The notes: a model not told the origin generated them from the letters alone. Shown: positions 21,915-34,735, counted from the first letter of the stretch. The stretch is 64,000 nt of DNA from Tipula vernalis (GCA_958295665.1 OY282558.1:189895586-189959585), one strand, 5' to 3'. Numbers and translations are program-made.

Positions 21915-22242
21915 TGGGAACCTTTTGAACCTTTTTTATTTTAACCTCAAAAAACGCTTTTTTCGATATATAGTATCTCGGTTTCTACTCTACTTTTATT
22001 GATAAAACAAATTGGTAATTATTCCTGATAGAAAGTACAACTAATCCATAGTAAATTAGATTATGATGGTTGCATCTCTTTTTTTTTAGAGGGTGAAGTT
22101 ACTTTTTTTCGCAAATTATGGGGTGGTTTTAACCCCTGAAAAGGGGTTGGTTGCCGTTAAAAAAATGTCTTCGCTAATGTCACACAAAGTACAATGAATT
22201 ATTTTTATTATTTTTTGAACTTGATAGTTTAAAAGGTTCCCA
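21915..22242. mobile_element. MITE-like element, 328 bp
   Basis: The 12-bp TGGGAACCTTTT at 21915-21926 is repeated exactly in inverted form at 22231-22242, with weaker matching continuing inward (GAAC against AAAC). The interior is non-coding and AT-rich with short GGGGT/ACCCC patches (near 22118-22150). Bases just outside (TAACG on the left, TGTAAG on the right) do not give an unambiguous target duplication. The size and structure fit a non-autonomous DNA transposon; the superfamily is unknown. Confidence 0.55.
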
Positions 22243-24833
22243 TGTAAGATGCGGTTCGAGATTATTTGAGCTTTCCGAAATTATTCGAGTCTATTCGCAT
22301 TTCTCTATATTACAAGAGCCCCCTTTGTTAATAATCATATTGTATTTGTAAAGTACTGTCCATACGATATGCTATAGAATTATAATGATAAATCAAGAGT
22401 TATGATATTTTAAAAGATTATTGGAGATGCTCGATAATACTGAAGTTTAGCTTGGAGTTAAGCATAACCACCACAAAGTTTTTCGGCTTTATTCGAAATT
22501 GGTTGTCAATAATCGTGTTTTTCAATGTTACTCGGAATTTGCAAAGGTTGAGATACGTAATGCTAAAGAATTAGTGTTCATCGATATTTAGAGTACCGTG
22601 CATTTTGGATGCTATATACTCTATATTGTTGTGCTCAAAACAGCAATGTACAAAACTTCATAAATTTGGTTCTGACAGCTTAAACCTGACTTATTGACTA
22701 TAAATACAAATACAATTTTACTTTTGCCACTATACACTTTCGAGTTGTTTCTTCACATTATGGGGGAGTAATATTGTGAAATTAGAACAAACATAGTTCG
22801 GCATGAATGTATTAGAGGCGGTTGTCGTTGGCAAGTTTCTGTAATATTGTATATTGGAAAAAAGGTAAACAATAATAAATATTGCCTTATTCGTTTTGAT
22901 TTTATTTTATCTTTCATACTAAGCCTTGAAAAGGCATAAGCAATTCAACTTAAAAAAGTTCCGCTGAATTTAGAATAAGAGCTTCCAACTGATTCTTCTA
23001 TAATAGACTTCGTCAAACTTGTCACTCACGCTAACCAATTCATTACAACAAATTTGACACTGTGTTCAGCTATTAGATTATTACACTAATATTAATTTAT
23101 AATCAAGATAAACCGATATTTGATCCCCCATTGTCTAACAAAGATATTCGAAAATAAATTAAAATTACATCTCCCAATTTCGCAATAATTAATTTTCATT
23201 AATCAAAATTTATTGAGACTTTATTACAATTTATGTCTCCCTAATCTGAATACTAAACGATTTTTGTATTCTTTCTTATGCTCATAAAAAATTAACTTTT
23301 ATTATTTTGGCTTAACGATCTATAAACGAAAATGATTCGAATTATCGGATGTGGTGGATGGGTTGCATATGTTACAAAATACAGTGTTTCCAGTGATTTC
23401 TATGCCTAATATTTATGTTTTAAATTAAGCGTAAATTTTTAAACAATTAAATTGTATACATAAGATGTATATTTTATGCTTATTTACACATAATAATAAA
23501 TATGCGTAACAAGAATTTATATTTATTATTATTATTGAAAATTGTTGTTTATTTATTTTCATTTCGAGAATTGAAAACGAAAATTAAAATTTAATTTCGT
23601 TTTGTTTTTATTTGTATGCAATAGGGTCATGGTATAAAGTCTCTTACGCTAATTACATTTTTTTTTTTGTTATTTTCCAAACAGCAATGTTTTTTTTTTT
23701 TTGTGGACGCTTTAAGCTAAATTGGTATCGATATTTCCATTTGTATAAAAAACAAATGTAATAATAATTTCTGAGAAGCTTTCTAATATTTTAATATTTT
23801 TAATGATATTGTTTCACAAAAAATGACCATTAAAATATTAAAAATTTTCTTGGAATTTTAATTTAAAATTATACGATTGTTGAATAAGCACTGAGTACTA
23901 AGAATTTTATAATTATCAAAAATTCACCGTCAAGATTTTACGTTGCCAAATGCATAATTTTTTTGTTGTATTTTGCAACACCGCCGCCATTCCTATATAC
24001 TTATTGTAATATTTATCAGCTTCGGAGAGACGCCCACTCCAAATTTCAATAAAAAACAAAGGCAGCAGCATTAACAAATCAAGCCAAAAAAAAAACGAAA
24101 ATCCTATAAGGTGGATATTTGGGTATGAAACACAACTTTTTAGACAATAAAAACAATCCAAAATAATCAAAACAAAATTTTGTTTTGTTTGTTTCGGTTT
24201 ATGTATACAAAGCTCAAAGGATTCGAACGTACATGGGATATTTATTTACTGACCAAATAAAATACTATACATACACACGTTTAAACAAAAAAAAAAAACT
24301 GAAATCTGGCATGACCTTAGGGGCATCGGTTTATATAGCTTCCGATTTCATTTTTTTTTTGTCTATATACATAGGTACATACTTACGCAACTACATATAC
24401 GAGTTTGGTATATAAATAATAAATGCCTTTTTCATTATTCATGAGACAGGTTTGTTATAATGAAATCGAATAAGTCGAAAAACGTTTTTTAATGTTGTGT
24501 GTTGTATGCCTGCCAGAAAAAATTGAGTGTTTTTATATTACACGCACAATTTGAAATGATTTAATTCGGTCTAATCATTAATTAACATTTTATTTAGCAG
24601 AAATACACACATGTATTAAAATTCATTATGAATTATTTATTAAATTAAATATTTAGGATAAATGAAAGATATCAAAACATTCACTCGAACTTCTTTTGTA
24701 TATCCAATACTTAGCTAAGCGCCAGGATTAATTTTGTGCTGGAACGCCATTCTGTACGCTCTTTTAAGAATTAAAAAAGCCGAAACCGCGTTTCGGGACG
24801 TTTTATTTATATGATTTACTCCAAAAAATTTTA
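22243..24833. other. AT-rich DNA, no gene recognised
   Basis: No supportable coding sequence. Open frames at 23916-24415 show only AT-driven composition. There are poly-T tracts near 23660 and 23690. Confidence 0.4.
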
Positions 24834-25204
24834 GGCCCAAATCGATAAACGCAAATTAATTCGCAACTACGACTATAGTGTCTGTTTTTGGTATTTTTGA
24901 ACCACATTAAAGTGTCGATTTGAATTTGTAGTTACGATTGTAGTCATGGATATCGGTGACTAAAACAGTTCTTACAATTGACGTATGAAACCGAATTTTT
25001 TTCGGAAATACATAAATTGTTTGTTGTTGTTATTTATTAATGAAAGCTGTCATTGTCAAATAATAAGTATTTGTGTTTGGTGTTATTTTGTATTTTATTG
25101 TGTTTTTCGTTGTTTTTCCTAAAATTATAAAGATTTTATAAAATATTAATGTTACAAGTGTAATTAATTGTGATTTCTGCTGTTATTAAAAAAAAACTTA
25201 TGTC

Positions 25205-26381
25205 ATGATTGATATGGAAATGCTATCGTCCTCCTCATCTGATGATTCAGATTATTTTTTGAATAATGTTGAATACAAAACGGAACGTGTTTTTCAAGAG
25301 AGGATTGACGAAAATTACTATTCGGATGATGAGTTTAAGAAGCGGTTTAGATTTTCCAAACAAAATATTTCATTTTTGGAGAAGTTGGTTGAAAAGGATC
25401 TTTCAAACGTCGACAATAGAGGATTTCCTTTAACAGTGAAACAAAAAATTCTGCTAGCTCTGCGGTATTATGCTACCGGATGTTTCCAAACCGTTTCTGG
25501 TGATTTGATTGGTGTCATGCAATCAACAGCATGAATAACAATACATGAAGTAACAAAGGCCTTTGCTGGACTATCCAGAAAATTTATAAAAAATGCCTAG
25601 TTAGCAACAATAATTTTATTCGAAAAAGAAAATTCCACGGTGTCTAGGCTGCATAGATGAATGCCATATTCCGATTAAATCACCAGGAGGAGAGAATGCG
25701 GAAATTTATCGAAACCGAAAAGGATATTTTTCGATAAATGTGCAAGGTGTGTGTGATGCCAAGTGTAGATTTATAAATTTAGTTGCTAGGTATATGGGAT
25801 ATGATAAGTATTATTGAATATATTAATTAAACAAAATTTTAATTTTCAGATAGCACGGCTCAGCGCACGATATGACCATTTATAACTTCTTAAAACTAAA
25901 AAGGCGATTTGAAGCTGGGGAATTTGGTTGTAATTTACTGGTAGGAGATGGTGGATATGCTTGTTCGCAATATCTAATTACGCCATATCGAAACCCTCAA
26001 ACACCACAAGAGACGGCTTACAATAAAGCATTATGTGCTACCCGTGCCTGCATTGAGCGCACATTTGGAATGTGGAAGCGAAGGTATTCCGTATTAGCCA
26101 AAGGTAAGTAAATCTATAAAAATTAAAAATATCATCTGGTTTTCATCCTTATTTGTTTTTCAGCATCACAGATCCGTCTTGACAATTTACTGTCTGTCAT
26201 TGTTGCAACTGCAGTGCTTCATAATATAGCAATAGATTTGGGAGATGATGTCGCGAAAGATGATGTCGCGAAAGATGATGATGATTTGCCAATCAACCAA
26301 AACGTCCTAAATATTCCACCTAATCCGGCTGAATGTGATTTTAATGGAAATATTAGGAGCCAAATAACTCAAACATTTTAA
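25205..26381 (+). pseudogene. Harbinger (HARBI1-like) transposase, three exons, broken
   Basis: This is a DDE nuclease that would cut and paste the Harbinger element. Exon 1 starts at ATG 25205 with an acidic, Ser-rich leader, then FRFSKQNISFLEKLV and LTVKQKILLALRYYATGCFQ, the helix-turn-helix region. A TGA at 25532-25534 replaces what is normally Arg after QSTA. A one-base shift and two stops follow near 25590-25610. The core resumes with CLGCIDECHIPIKSPGG (first catalytic Asp) and NRKGYFSINVQGVCDA. A 60-bp intron (25790-25849, GT..AG) follows. Exon 2 begins with a stop where Trp is usual, then GSAHDMTIYNF (second Asp), LLVGDGGYACSQYL and ACIERTFGMWKRR (catalytic Glu). A second 60-bp intron (26104-26163) precedes exon 3, with VIVATAVLHNIAIDLG and the C-terminus at TAA 26379-26381. 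Each disabling change is small and the gene structure is complete. Confidence 0.92.
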
Positions 26382-26452
26382 ATAATTAGATAGAAATAGT
26401 AATATCTCTTTTTGTTTAATTTCTTATAATTATTTTTAATTTATTAATAAAA

Positions 26453-27292
26453 TCATTCGCTGTCACCATTAATGTATGCAGACGGACATAAATTTTTATA
26501 ATAGAGATATTGAGCTCTCGCAGCTTTTTGTTTTATTTTGGTGAGCTTAATTTTTTCTTCGAGGGCATCTATTTGTTTTTCTTTAATTTTGTTCGTTAGT
26601 GAAATACTCCGCCCACGGACTCTAGTTCTCGGGAAATTTGTTGTGGAGTTTCTTGTGAGCGGATTATTGTTATGAGGTGGTAAATGTAAAGTGCTTTGAT
26701 TATTTTGCGATCCGGTCGTTAAGTTATTCGAGGATAAATTGTTGGCTACAATGGGAATTGTTTCAGAATCTGGTTTAAATTAGCTGCAATTAGGAGGTGT
26801 GTTTGTATCGATCAGATCCAAATACTCAGTTTCCATTTCGTAACTCAATAATTTCTAGAAAAATACAAAAATTACCTAAAAACTTATAAAAACGTAGAAC
26901 TTAGTTTTTAATTACTTCGTCGCTACCATCATCATCGAAACGGTTAGGTTGTGGTGTAATAGTGGGTGCTATTAAATTATATAGTAATCCATTGGATTCA
27001 TCTAGGACTTTTAAAGCTGGACCGCCACCGGTCCCCAATGTATCACTTCTATTATTTACCAAAGTTTTACGGAGTTTCCCTTTCATGTTCATATATGCCG
27101 CTTTGATTTGGGTTAAAGTTTTCTCCCCCGTAATACTCTGGGCGTTGAACTGGTTACATATTTTCGCCCAACAATATTTTTAAACTCGATTCGATGTGGA
27201 ATCGTTTTTTTTTATTTTCAATTATGTATATGTTTATAATTTTTTATAATTTCCAGCAACTTCTCCTTGTCCTCATCATTTAATCGACTCAT
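26453..27292 (-). pseudogene. Harbinger-associated Myb/SANT-like DNA-binding protein, broken
   Basis: The second gene of the Harbinger element, whose product normally binds the ends and brings in the transposase. The minus-strand start at 27292 gives MSRLNDEDKEKLLEIIKNY, the beginning of the Myb/SANT-like domain. Two small frameshifts occur near 27190-27235. The domain then continues as WAKICNQFNAQ, LTQIKAAYMNMKGKLRK and the characteristic TGGGPA. An intron of 61 bp (26855-26915, GT..AG) joins GSDE to KLLSYEMETEYLDL. One in-frame TAA follows PPNCS. The C-terminal part has RTRVRGRSISLTNKIKEKQ followed by a Lys/Glu-rich coiled coil (IDALEEKIKLTKIKQK) and ends at TGA 26453-26455. It lies 71 bp from the transposase stop in convergent orientation. 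Confidence 0.87.
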
Positions 27293-27634
27293 TTTTTCGT
27301 GTTAATATATTTTTATTTAAATTAAATAAAATTGTTTTACACAAAAATATGGACAAAAATAATATAGTTAACATTCACAAAACTAATATCTATTAAACAA
27401 CTAAACAAGTTTGTTTGTTTTGATTTATTTGACAGAACAAAGGAAAATGATTTTTTTCATGTTGGCAGCTCATGTTCGAAAACTATAGTTTTATTTACGT
27501 TTAAAAATTCCATTAAAATCCCAACTAAATTCGTTGTTTTAATGTCGTTTAAAAATACCAGTTTCGGAATTCAATTCCGAAAAAACTGTAACTACAACTA
27601 AAAGTTGTAGTTGCGTCTATCGATTTGGCCCTTA

Positions 27635-28909
27635 ATGTTTTTTTTTAATAATTGATAAATTTTTAGAAAACTAAATTATGATTGTAGAGATTCTGGAAGA
27701 AGGGAACATTTTTCTTTTGTCATTTTTAGTTTTGCCTGATTCTGGAAACTTCAAATTGTTCAGAAAAAATCGGCTTCGATTTTTTCTGATTTTTGAAGAT
27801 TCAAATTTGAATGAGAAATTTGATGAATGATGAATTTTCTGAACAATTTATAAGAAACAAGAAATTTTTTGGAGCACAAGCTTTTTTTGTGCTAATGTAA
27901 ATTGAAAAAAATGTGCCGAATATAAAACGGTTGCCTACAAAAATATTACATCAATTTGCTATTTTTTCATTTTTTTTAGTAGCCTTGTATTTACATACAA
28001 TACTATTGCTTAATTAATATGATGAAAGAGAAAATTTTTTTAATAAATTTCATAAAGTTTATTTAAAATTATTTTTGCCAAATTGTTGGTGCTTTACACC
28101 ATTTTCAATACATCTACAAAAATAAAAATTTACAAAATATTTACAATATAAATTAGTAATGAAAAAACTAACAATAAAAACTGAAATTAAAATTAAATAG
28201 CGTACACTGTAGCTATTGACACCACAATTTATTGTGACAGTTACTGACGCTGTTCCATTTCGTAAGCGTCTAAAATAAAATGTGGTAAGTTTTACTTTCC
28301 TTGTTTATCTTATACACATCTATCCTTTTTTCCATGCTTATTTTAATTTCATCAGTTTGCTTTTTGTTGGTGTGGTCATAATTTTATAATCTGTATATGT
28401 ATAGATTAGATTCAAAAACAATATATTCTTGATTTAACTATATAAATAAACTTTTCTAAAATGGCTGTATTCCCGATAAAGTTGACTTAGAAATATTCAT
28501 TACGATTCAAACTAGATCTATTCCACTACAACTTTACAAACAAAACAACACTATTCCAATAAAATTCCCAGTCCAAAACCATCTATTCTAATAAAAAAAA
28601 TGTAACTAAAAAACCAAAAACACCTATTCTAAATTAGGCCCGAAATTATAATACGTCAAAATATTTACTTAAACAAATCAGTTGCTCTTATTGATCATTA
28701 TAAAGTGGTTAGTTTTTCAAGAGTTTCAGCGGTTTCTAGTAAGCAGGTAACTATTTGATTAAAAATGAATTAATTAAAATTAAAAAAATTTTATGTAATA
28801 TTGACGGTAGTAGGTATTTCTAAAATTATCGAGACATTAAGGTAGATTGTGTTTTTTTGGGCTGAATATTTTGACAGTCAATTTCAACTTATTGTGTATT
28901 TTAGAACAG
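27635..28909. other. AT-rich DNA between Harbinger and Penelope remnants
   Basis: No coding sequence recognised. The part from about 28440 contains repeated CTATTCCA/CTATTCTA wording that also occurs near 35100-35150, so some of it may be transposon end sequence, but I cannot define an element. Confidence 0.35.
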
Positions 28910-30366
28910 CAAAATGATAAAACCCTCAGCACCAAAAATTACTGCCAATACGCCCGTTAATCTATTTTACGACATCGCCCGCATACAAAGCTGCCAAAAT
29001 ACTAAACAGGTGGTTAACAGAGCACATAAAACTGGACAATGACATGTCAGTAAAGAATAACATTGAATTAGTGGATAAAATAAGAGGAGTTAATATTCCA
29101 AATGGCGCAAAATTTGCATCTTTTGATGTCCCTAATATGTACACAAACATTCCGGTTACTGAAACTATCAATATAGTTTATAATATTTTAATACAGAAAC
29201 GAATTGATAAAAAGAAAATCAAGGAAGTTATCGATTTACTCACTACCATCACACGGCAAAATTATTTCCAGCATGATAATGAATTGTTCATACAAGAAGA
29301 GGGATTGCCAATGGGAAGCCCTTTGTCGGGTACGTTGGCGAACATATTTTTAAATATTTTTGAGAAAGAGCACGTAATCAACACTAGAAATCCGTTCAAA
29401 GAAAACATTTTATACTGGCACCGATATGTCGATGATGTATTGTTATTGTTTAAAGGCACGCACATACAAATAAACAATTTACTTAAATATGTAAATGGCA
29501 TACACTACAACATTAAATTCACTTTAGAAATAGAAGCTGATAAAGCAATTAATTTTCTTGACCTAACAATTTTCAACATTTATCAAAAACACAACTTTTC
29601 AATATATCGTAAAGCCACACAAACAGATCACACCATACACAACTCATCTAATCACCCATTTCAGCATCAAATAGCGGCTTATAACCATATGCTTCATCGA
29701 CTTAATAACATCCCAATGAACGAGAGGAATTACGAGAACGAATTAAATTTAATTACTCAAATAGCAAAAAATAATGGTTTCAATGAGAAGAACATACGCC
29801 GTCTCAACACGAAGACAAAACTCAAAATGACACAATATAGCCTAACTACGTTATATCAAGATGAGAATAACACCAAAAAATACATATCCGTCGAATATAA
29901 CCAATATACATACAATATAGTAAAGAACATTTTTAGCAGATACAATTATACTACGACATGCAAAACCAGAGATGATTTACGGAGAAAACTGAGGCCAAAA
30001 CAAGTTGGTGAACAAGACAGTGGTATTTACAAATTGGTATGTAACGATTGTCCGATGTTTTATGTAGGCCAAACGGGGAGATCGTTCTTAAACGATTCAA
30101 CGAGCATGTAAATGAAATAAAAAACACAACAACAAACATAACCTTTAAATCAAATTACGCTCATGACATTGCTTCAGAGAAATACAACTACACCGATATT
30201 AATACAAATATGCAAATCGTGCATAGAATTGCCAAGGGGAATACAATGGACCGGTTAGAAGAAATTGAAGTATACAAAAACCGTAACAACCCGCTCTTAT
30301 TAAACCAAAAAATTAACACTAAAACAAACAAAATTTATGTTTCATATTATGCAGTTATTTATTTTT
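28910..30366 (+). pseudogene. Penelope-like retroelement, RT plus GIY-YIG endonuclease
   Basis: The single protein of a Penelope-like element, which combines a telomerase-related reverse transcriptase with a GIY-YIG nuclease. The RT is 5'-truncated: similarity starts near 28918 (KPSAPK). After a frame change it continues upstream of the 29044 ATG as SPAYKAAKILNRWLTEHIKL. Catalytic motifs are visible: FASFDVPNMYTNIP (motif A Asp), GLPMGSPLSGTLANIF, and YVDDVLLLF (motif C). The long frame runs to 30111. The nuclease begins with SGIYKLVCNDCPMFYVGQTG (GIY and YVG, with the CxxC common in this group). A frameshift near 30085 moves the rest into another frame, where KRFNEHVNEIK supplies the next nuclease motif, and the end is TAA at 30366-30368. 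It is one frameshift away from an intact 3' two-thirds, and so relatively young. Confidence 0.92.
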
Positions 30367-30368
30367 AA

Positions 30369-30586
30369 AGAAAATTTTTTTTTTGACGTAACTAATTAAT
30401 GTAACGATTTTATGTACCGTATAAACAATAGTCAAGGAAATAAGCAAGGATGAACATCCGAAACCGGTCTCCAAATTAAATAAAATAATAAAAAACAATT
30501 TAATATCACTTTTAGGAGTTTATTTATTTACAATTTAAATTTTGGGACACTTTATTTTGGGCATAAGCTCATTCACAATAAAGTGT
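30369..30586 (+). other. Penelope-like element 3' untranslated sequence
   Basis: Non-coding sequence after the Penelope stop codon. At about 30446-30472 a short hairpin GGATGAACATCC is followed by GAAACCGGTC. This resembles the GAAA-plus-palindromic stem III portion of hammerhead ribozymes known from Penelope-like elements, but the CUGANGA core is not intact. Where the element ends is unclear. Confidence 0.4.
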
Positions 30587-30610
30587 CAATATACTAGAGG
30601 TCCATAAAGC
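30587..30610 (+). repeat. 24-bp direct repeat, left copy
   Basis: Begins CAATATACTAGAGG and is identical over 24 bp to 34736-34759. The two copies bracket 4.1 kb. Confidence 0.9.
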
Positions 30611-32269
30611 GAGGGAGCGAATGTTCGTCAAAGAGGATAGACGTGTTTTTTCTATCCTCTTCAAAAATTTAATTTAATTTAATTTTTATTTTGTTTTATT
30701 TATGTAGTTTTTGTAGTATATAAAGTTTAATTATAATTTTAATTCTATTTTCAGTTTTTAGTGAAATAATAATTAAAGTGGAAGTGAAATAATTTAAAGT
30801 GTAATTTTGGAAAATGCAATCCACCGGGATGCATTTATCAGGCAATGTTTTTTATTTATAGATAATGAAATGAAAATTTTTGATTTCTATTGGGTGCATG
30901 TTTTTAACGTGTGTGTGATTGGATTGTACATGGATTTTATTACTAAAACCTAATAATTGGATCGTATCAAAATAGTTTTTAACGTAAATTAACATACATA
31001 CGTCGTAGTTAATTTCATATTCGATTTTATATTTACGCATAATTGAATGCGTTCTTGCAAGCCAAACAAAGTTATTTATACATACATACGTATAAACATT
31101 TTGGTGGGTTTCGGTATGGTTTTGGTTATTGGTTTTTATGTTATGTACAAAGTATAATAGACAGAAATACATTCTTGAAAATTGATTCATGACAAAGCCA
31201 ACGAAATGTTTGTACGGGCCGCCTCGTTCGCTTTTTACGCGGATCCTATTAGGGAAATGTACTATTTATTATTGGTTTTTGCTATGTATTAGCTAAGCAA
31301 CAACAACAAAAACAGAGACTTTTTTGTGGTTGTTAGTATTGTTGTTCCCAATATTTTTCTATATCTTGATATATAGATCAGGATTGTTTTGTATGTGCGC
31401 TGTAATTGTATTAGCTGCATATAAAATAATGAAAACATGATAAGTCTTTTTCTTTTGCTACGCACATGGAAGATTGTAGAGATATTTGCTTTTAATGTGT
31501 GTTGGTGGTTTAGTTTATAAGAATCTGTTGTTTTTATTCTATTTTGTTATTTCCCCTGTTTTTGTTTTTGTATTCATGTTACAGCTATAATGTTCTTAAT
31601 AAAACATGAACTGTACAAACACAACGAAATTTTAGGGTATTCGACTCAAATAGGTATAATCAAATAAGTTTTGAGTCGAATTGGAATCCGCCTTATATAA
31701 TTCATATAAGATGGATTTATTTTAGATATGAGTTATTTTATTTTTTACAGGGTATTATAAAATGCATTAAATTATTAAATTTATTTAATGTATATGAAAA
31801 GGCTATAAATTAACTAAACCAGATAAATAAAATGCTAACTTGGGAGTGTTGATTTGAGTTGAGTTGTGGTTTTGGTTTTCATCACATAATGACGTATTCA
31901 TTTATGCATGCCAAATTTCGATTAAAAGATGGTGAACGAGGTGGAATTATGTGAAAACATTTTCAAAAGGCTAAACGTATTGAACTTAATTATTAACTTA
32001 ATAGAATATGATTGAAGTTTTAGGTTGCAGTTTTTCACACGTAAACGTCAATTTTGCTTGTATAGTACACCGATTAGTTTTGTAGGAGAATAATGTTTCA
32101 ATTTTATTTCATGGATTTATTATTTTACTTACTTTGCAGGCTTTATTTTGCAGTGTAATATGTCCATAAACGGAGTAAAAGTTTTATAATAAATAATAAA
32201 TTTCGTAGTTTTTTATTTTTTATTTTATTTTAATTATGTCAACTAGATTAGTAAATTAAAACATCAATA
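30611..32269. other. AT-rich DNA without a recognised gene
   Basis: Contains a perfect 11-bp stem hairpin (30631-30641 with 30651-30661, AAGAGGATAGA paired with TCTATCCTCTT, 9-nt loop). The minus-strand frame at 30852-31190 has no recognised domain. A GC-richer spot near 31215-31245 is unassigned. Confidence 0.4.
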
Positions 32270-34735
32270 ATAATAATAATAATTTTTTGATGTCCTAATT
32301 TAGATTTATAAAATCCTGAGTTCTGGCATTTAAATTATATTATATACTTTTATAAATAAATAATTAATTTGAACATTATTAATTTCCTTTTTTCTAGATT
32401 TGTAGGAAATTCCCGAATATTTTAAATTTAATAGTATGGTTAAATATATATTTTCAACTTTTTATTTTTAAATCTAGTTGCAGTAGGTAAACAATTAATT
32501 AACTATTTACAGGAGAATGGTAACTAATGGAACAAGTGCTGTGAATTTAAATTATAACTTAACAATTTAAAATTTTTAAACATTCTTTTAGAATTTTAGC
32601 TTAGAAGTGGGAGAGTTTACATAGGCAATTTCATAAAATGTTAATTTTTGTAATACTTGTATGTAATATATTGTGTTTTGCTCATTAATATATATTAATT
32701 AATTTAGTTTAAAAATATTTCAAGGTTTCTCTTCCTTAATTTGCTAATAAATAATTCAATTTTCAGAATATAATTCAAGTTTAAGAATCAATCTTTAATA
32801 TGGGGATTAAATTAATCCTGAATTTCAGAATTAGATTTTACTTTGATATTATGGTGATTTATTAATTAAAATTAGTTTTCAGAGTTGCCTGGGAAATTAT
32901 AAATTGATTTTATTTGTTGATTCTTGATATACTTATAGTAAGTACCTAACTGAATTATTGATGATTTTAGGCTGTTGTGGTGCTGTAACATTATCATTTT
33001 TAATTTATTTTTTATAAATTTTATAAAATAATTGAATTTTTAATTATTTATTCTCCTTTTCTTGATCGGTAGGAAATTTCTGATTAGTTTTAAGTAAAAT
33101 TTTATGTTTAAAATGGTTTTTACCGTTTATTCTAATTCATGTTGCAGTACGTAATAATTAATTAATTAGATATAGAAGGACCATGAAAAATGAAATAAGC
33201 GCTGTTTTTGTAATCTTAGCTTAGTAATTTTAATTTTTCTTAAATATTTTATAAGGTAAATAAATGAAAGGCCGACATGCGGAAATTACGACATTAATAA
33301 TTTTTTAAGTCCTAATTTAAATTTAGGGAGTCTTGAGTGTCCGGCCCTGGATTCCAGAGAAATGATCATCTAATAATTTAGTTAGATTGTGCTGTCTTAT
33401 GCTAACCTATTTATTATATATTGTACTAATAATTTACTAACTATCGATCACATTGGTGTCTGTAACCGGGTCGAGTCTGGCCCAACTAATAATCCTATCC
33501 TATCCTTCGGTTTTGTTATATGTATATGGGTGTACTGTTTGTGTCCGGGAGGCCGGGAGATCCTGCTATAATGCTTGGCCGTACACTCTCAATCAATCAA
33601 TCAATAAAATGTTATTTTTTGTAATGTGTAATATATTCTGTTTTGCCCATTTATATATTTTAATTAATTTAGTTTTAAAATACTTAAAGGGATTTCTTTT
33701 TTAATTTACGAATAAATGGTCCAATTTTCAGAATAAACATAGTTCTAGAATTAATCATTACTATAGGGATCAAAATTAATCCCGAATTTCAAATTTAAAT
33801 TTTAGTTTGAATCAACCCTCCAGGATTAACAAGTAGTGAATAAGCTGTAGTTTAGAACTTGTGTTGTCCTGTGCTAACTATTTTTACTATATAATTACTA
33901 ACAATTTACTCTTATCCTTAGGCCTGGGATGGATAAATGGGTGTACGATGTGTGCTCGGGAATACTAAAGATCCGGTTATAATAATTATTCATTTAAGTA
34001 ATATAATTTGTTATTATGATGTTTAATAATTAAATTTAGTTTTCAGAGTTGTCTGGGAATTTGTATGATAATTTTATTTGTTGATTCTTAGTATACTTAT
34101 AGTATACTTAGTACCTAATTGAATTATTGAATTATTAATAAATCTAGGTATTGTGGTGCTGTAATATTATCATTTAAATCATTTTATATAAATTTTATAA
34201 AATAATTGAATTCATAATTATATATTTTCTTTTCTGGATCAGTAGGAAATTGATGATTAGTTTTAAGTAAAATTTAATGTTTAAACGGTTTAATGTTTAT
34301 GTTAATTCTTGTTGCAGTAAGTAATAATTTTTAATTGGATATAAAGGACTATTAATAAGGAAATAAGCGCTGTTATTTTAAAGTTTTATTAAATATTTTA
34401 TCAGGTAAATTAATGAAAGACGGACCAGGATGAAATTACAACATTAATAATTTTTTAAGCCCTGTTTTAGATTTAGGATTTAGAAAGACCTGAGTATCCG
34501 GTCCTGGATTCCAGAGAAATGATCATCTAAAAATGTAGTTAGATTGTGTTGTCTTTTGTGCCGTTAATTTACTAACTATCGATCGCATTGGTGTCTGTAA
34601 CCGGGTCGAGTCTGTCCCAACTAATAATCCTATCCTATCCTTCGGTTTTGTTGTATGTAAACGGGTGTACTGTGTGTGCCCGGGAGTCCGGGAGACTTGC
34701 TATAATGCTTGGCCGTACACTCACAATCAATCAAC
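32270..34735. repeat. Tandem repeat of about 1.0-1.15 kb, about 2.3 copies
   Basis: The landmark TAATTTTTT..G..CCTAATTTAGATTT occurs at about 32280, 33299 and 34449, giving unit lengths of about 1019 and 1150 bp. Other shared blocks include GTTTTCAGAGTTG..TGGGAA (32878 and 34040), AATAAGCGCTGTT (33195 and 34363), CCTGGATTCCAGAGAAATGATCATCTAA (33345 and 34504, here given only as a landmark) and the block from GTGTCTGTAACCGGGTCGAG to GGCCGTACACTC (33451 and 34591). The last unit is partial. Copies are clearly diverged and non-coding; open frames here are repeat translations. Confidence 0.85.

Larger units (their letters stand above)
24834..27631 (+). mobile_element. PIF/Harbinger DNA transposon, end to end
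   Basis: The element is bounded by imperfect inverted repeats of about 21 bp at 24834-24854 (starting GGCCCAAATCGATAAA) and 27611-27631 (reading inward GGGCCAAATCGATAGA, two mismatches in all). It is flanked on both sides by TTA (24831-24833 and 27632-27634), the 3-bp target duplication typical of PIF/Harbinger. It is 2.8 kb long and holds two convergent genes: a three-exon transposase on the plus strand and a Myb/SANT-like gene on the minus strand. Next to the ends are inverted GTTGTAGTTGC-type motifs (for example 27580-27615). These may be subterminal protein-binding sites. All parts of the element survive, although both genes carry stops and small frameshifts. Confidence 0.93.
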
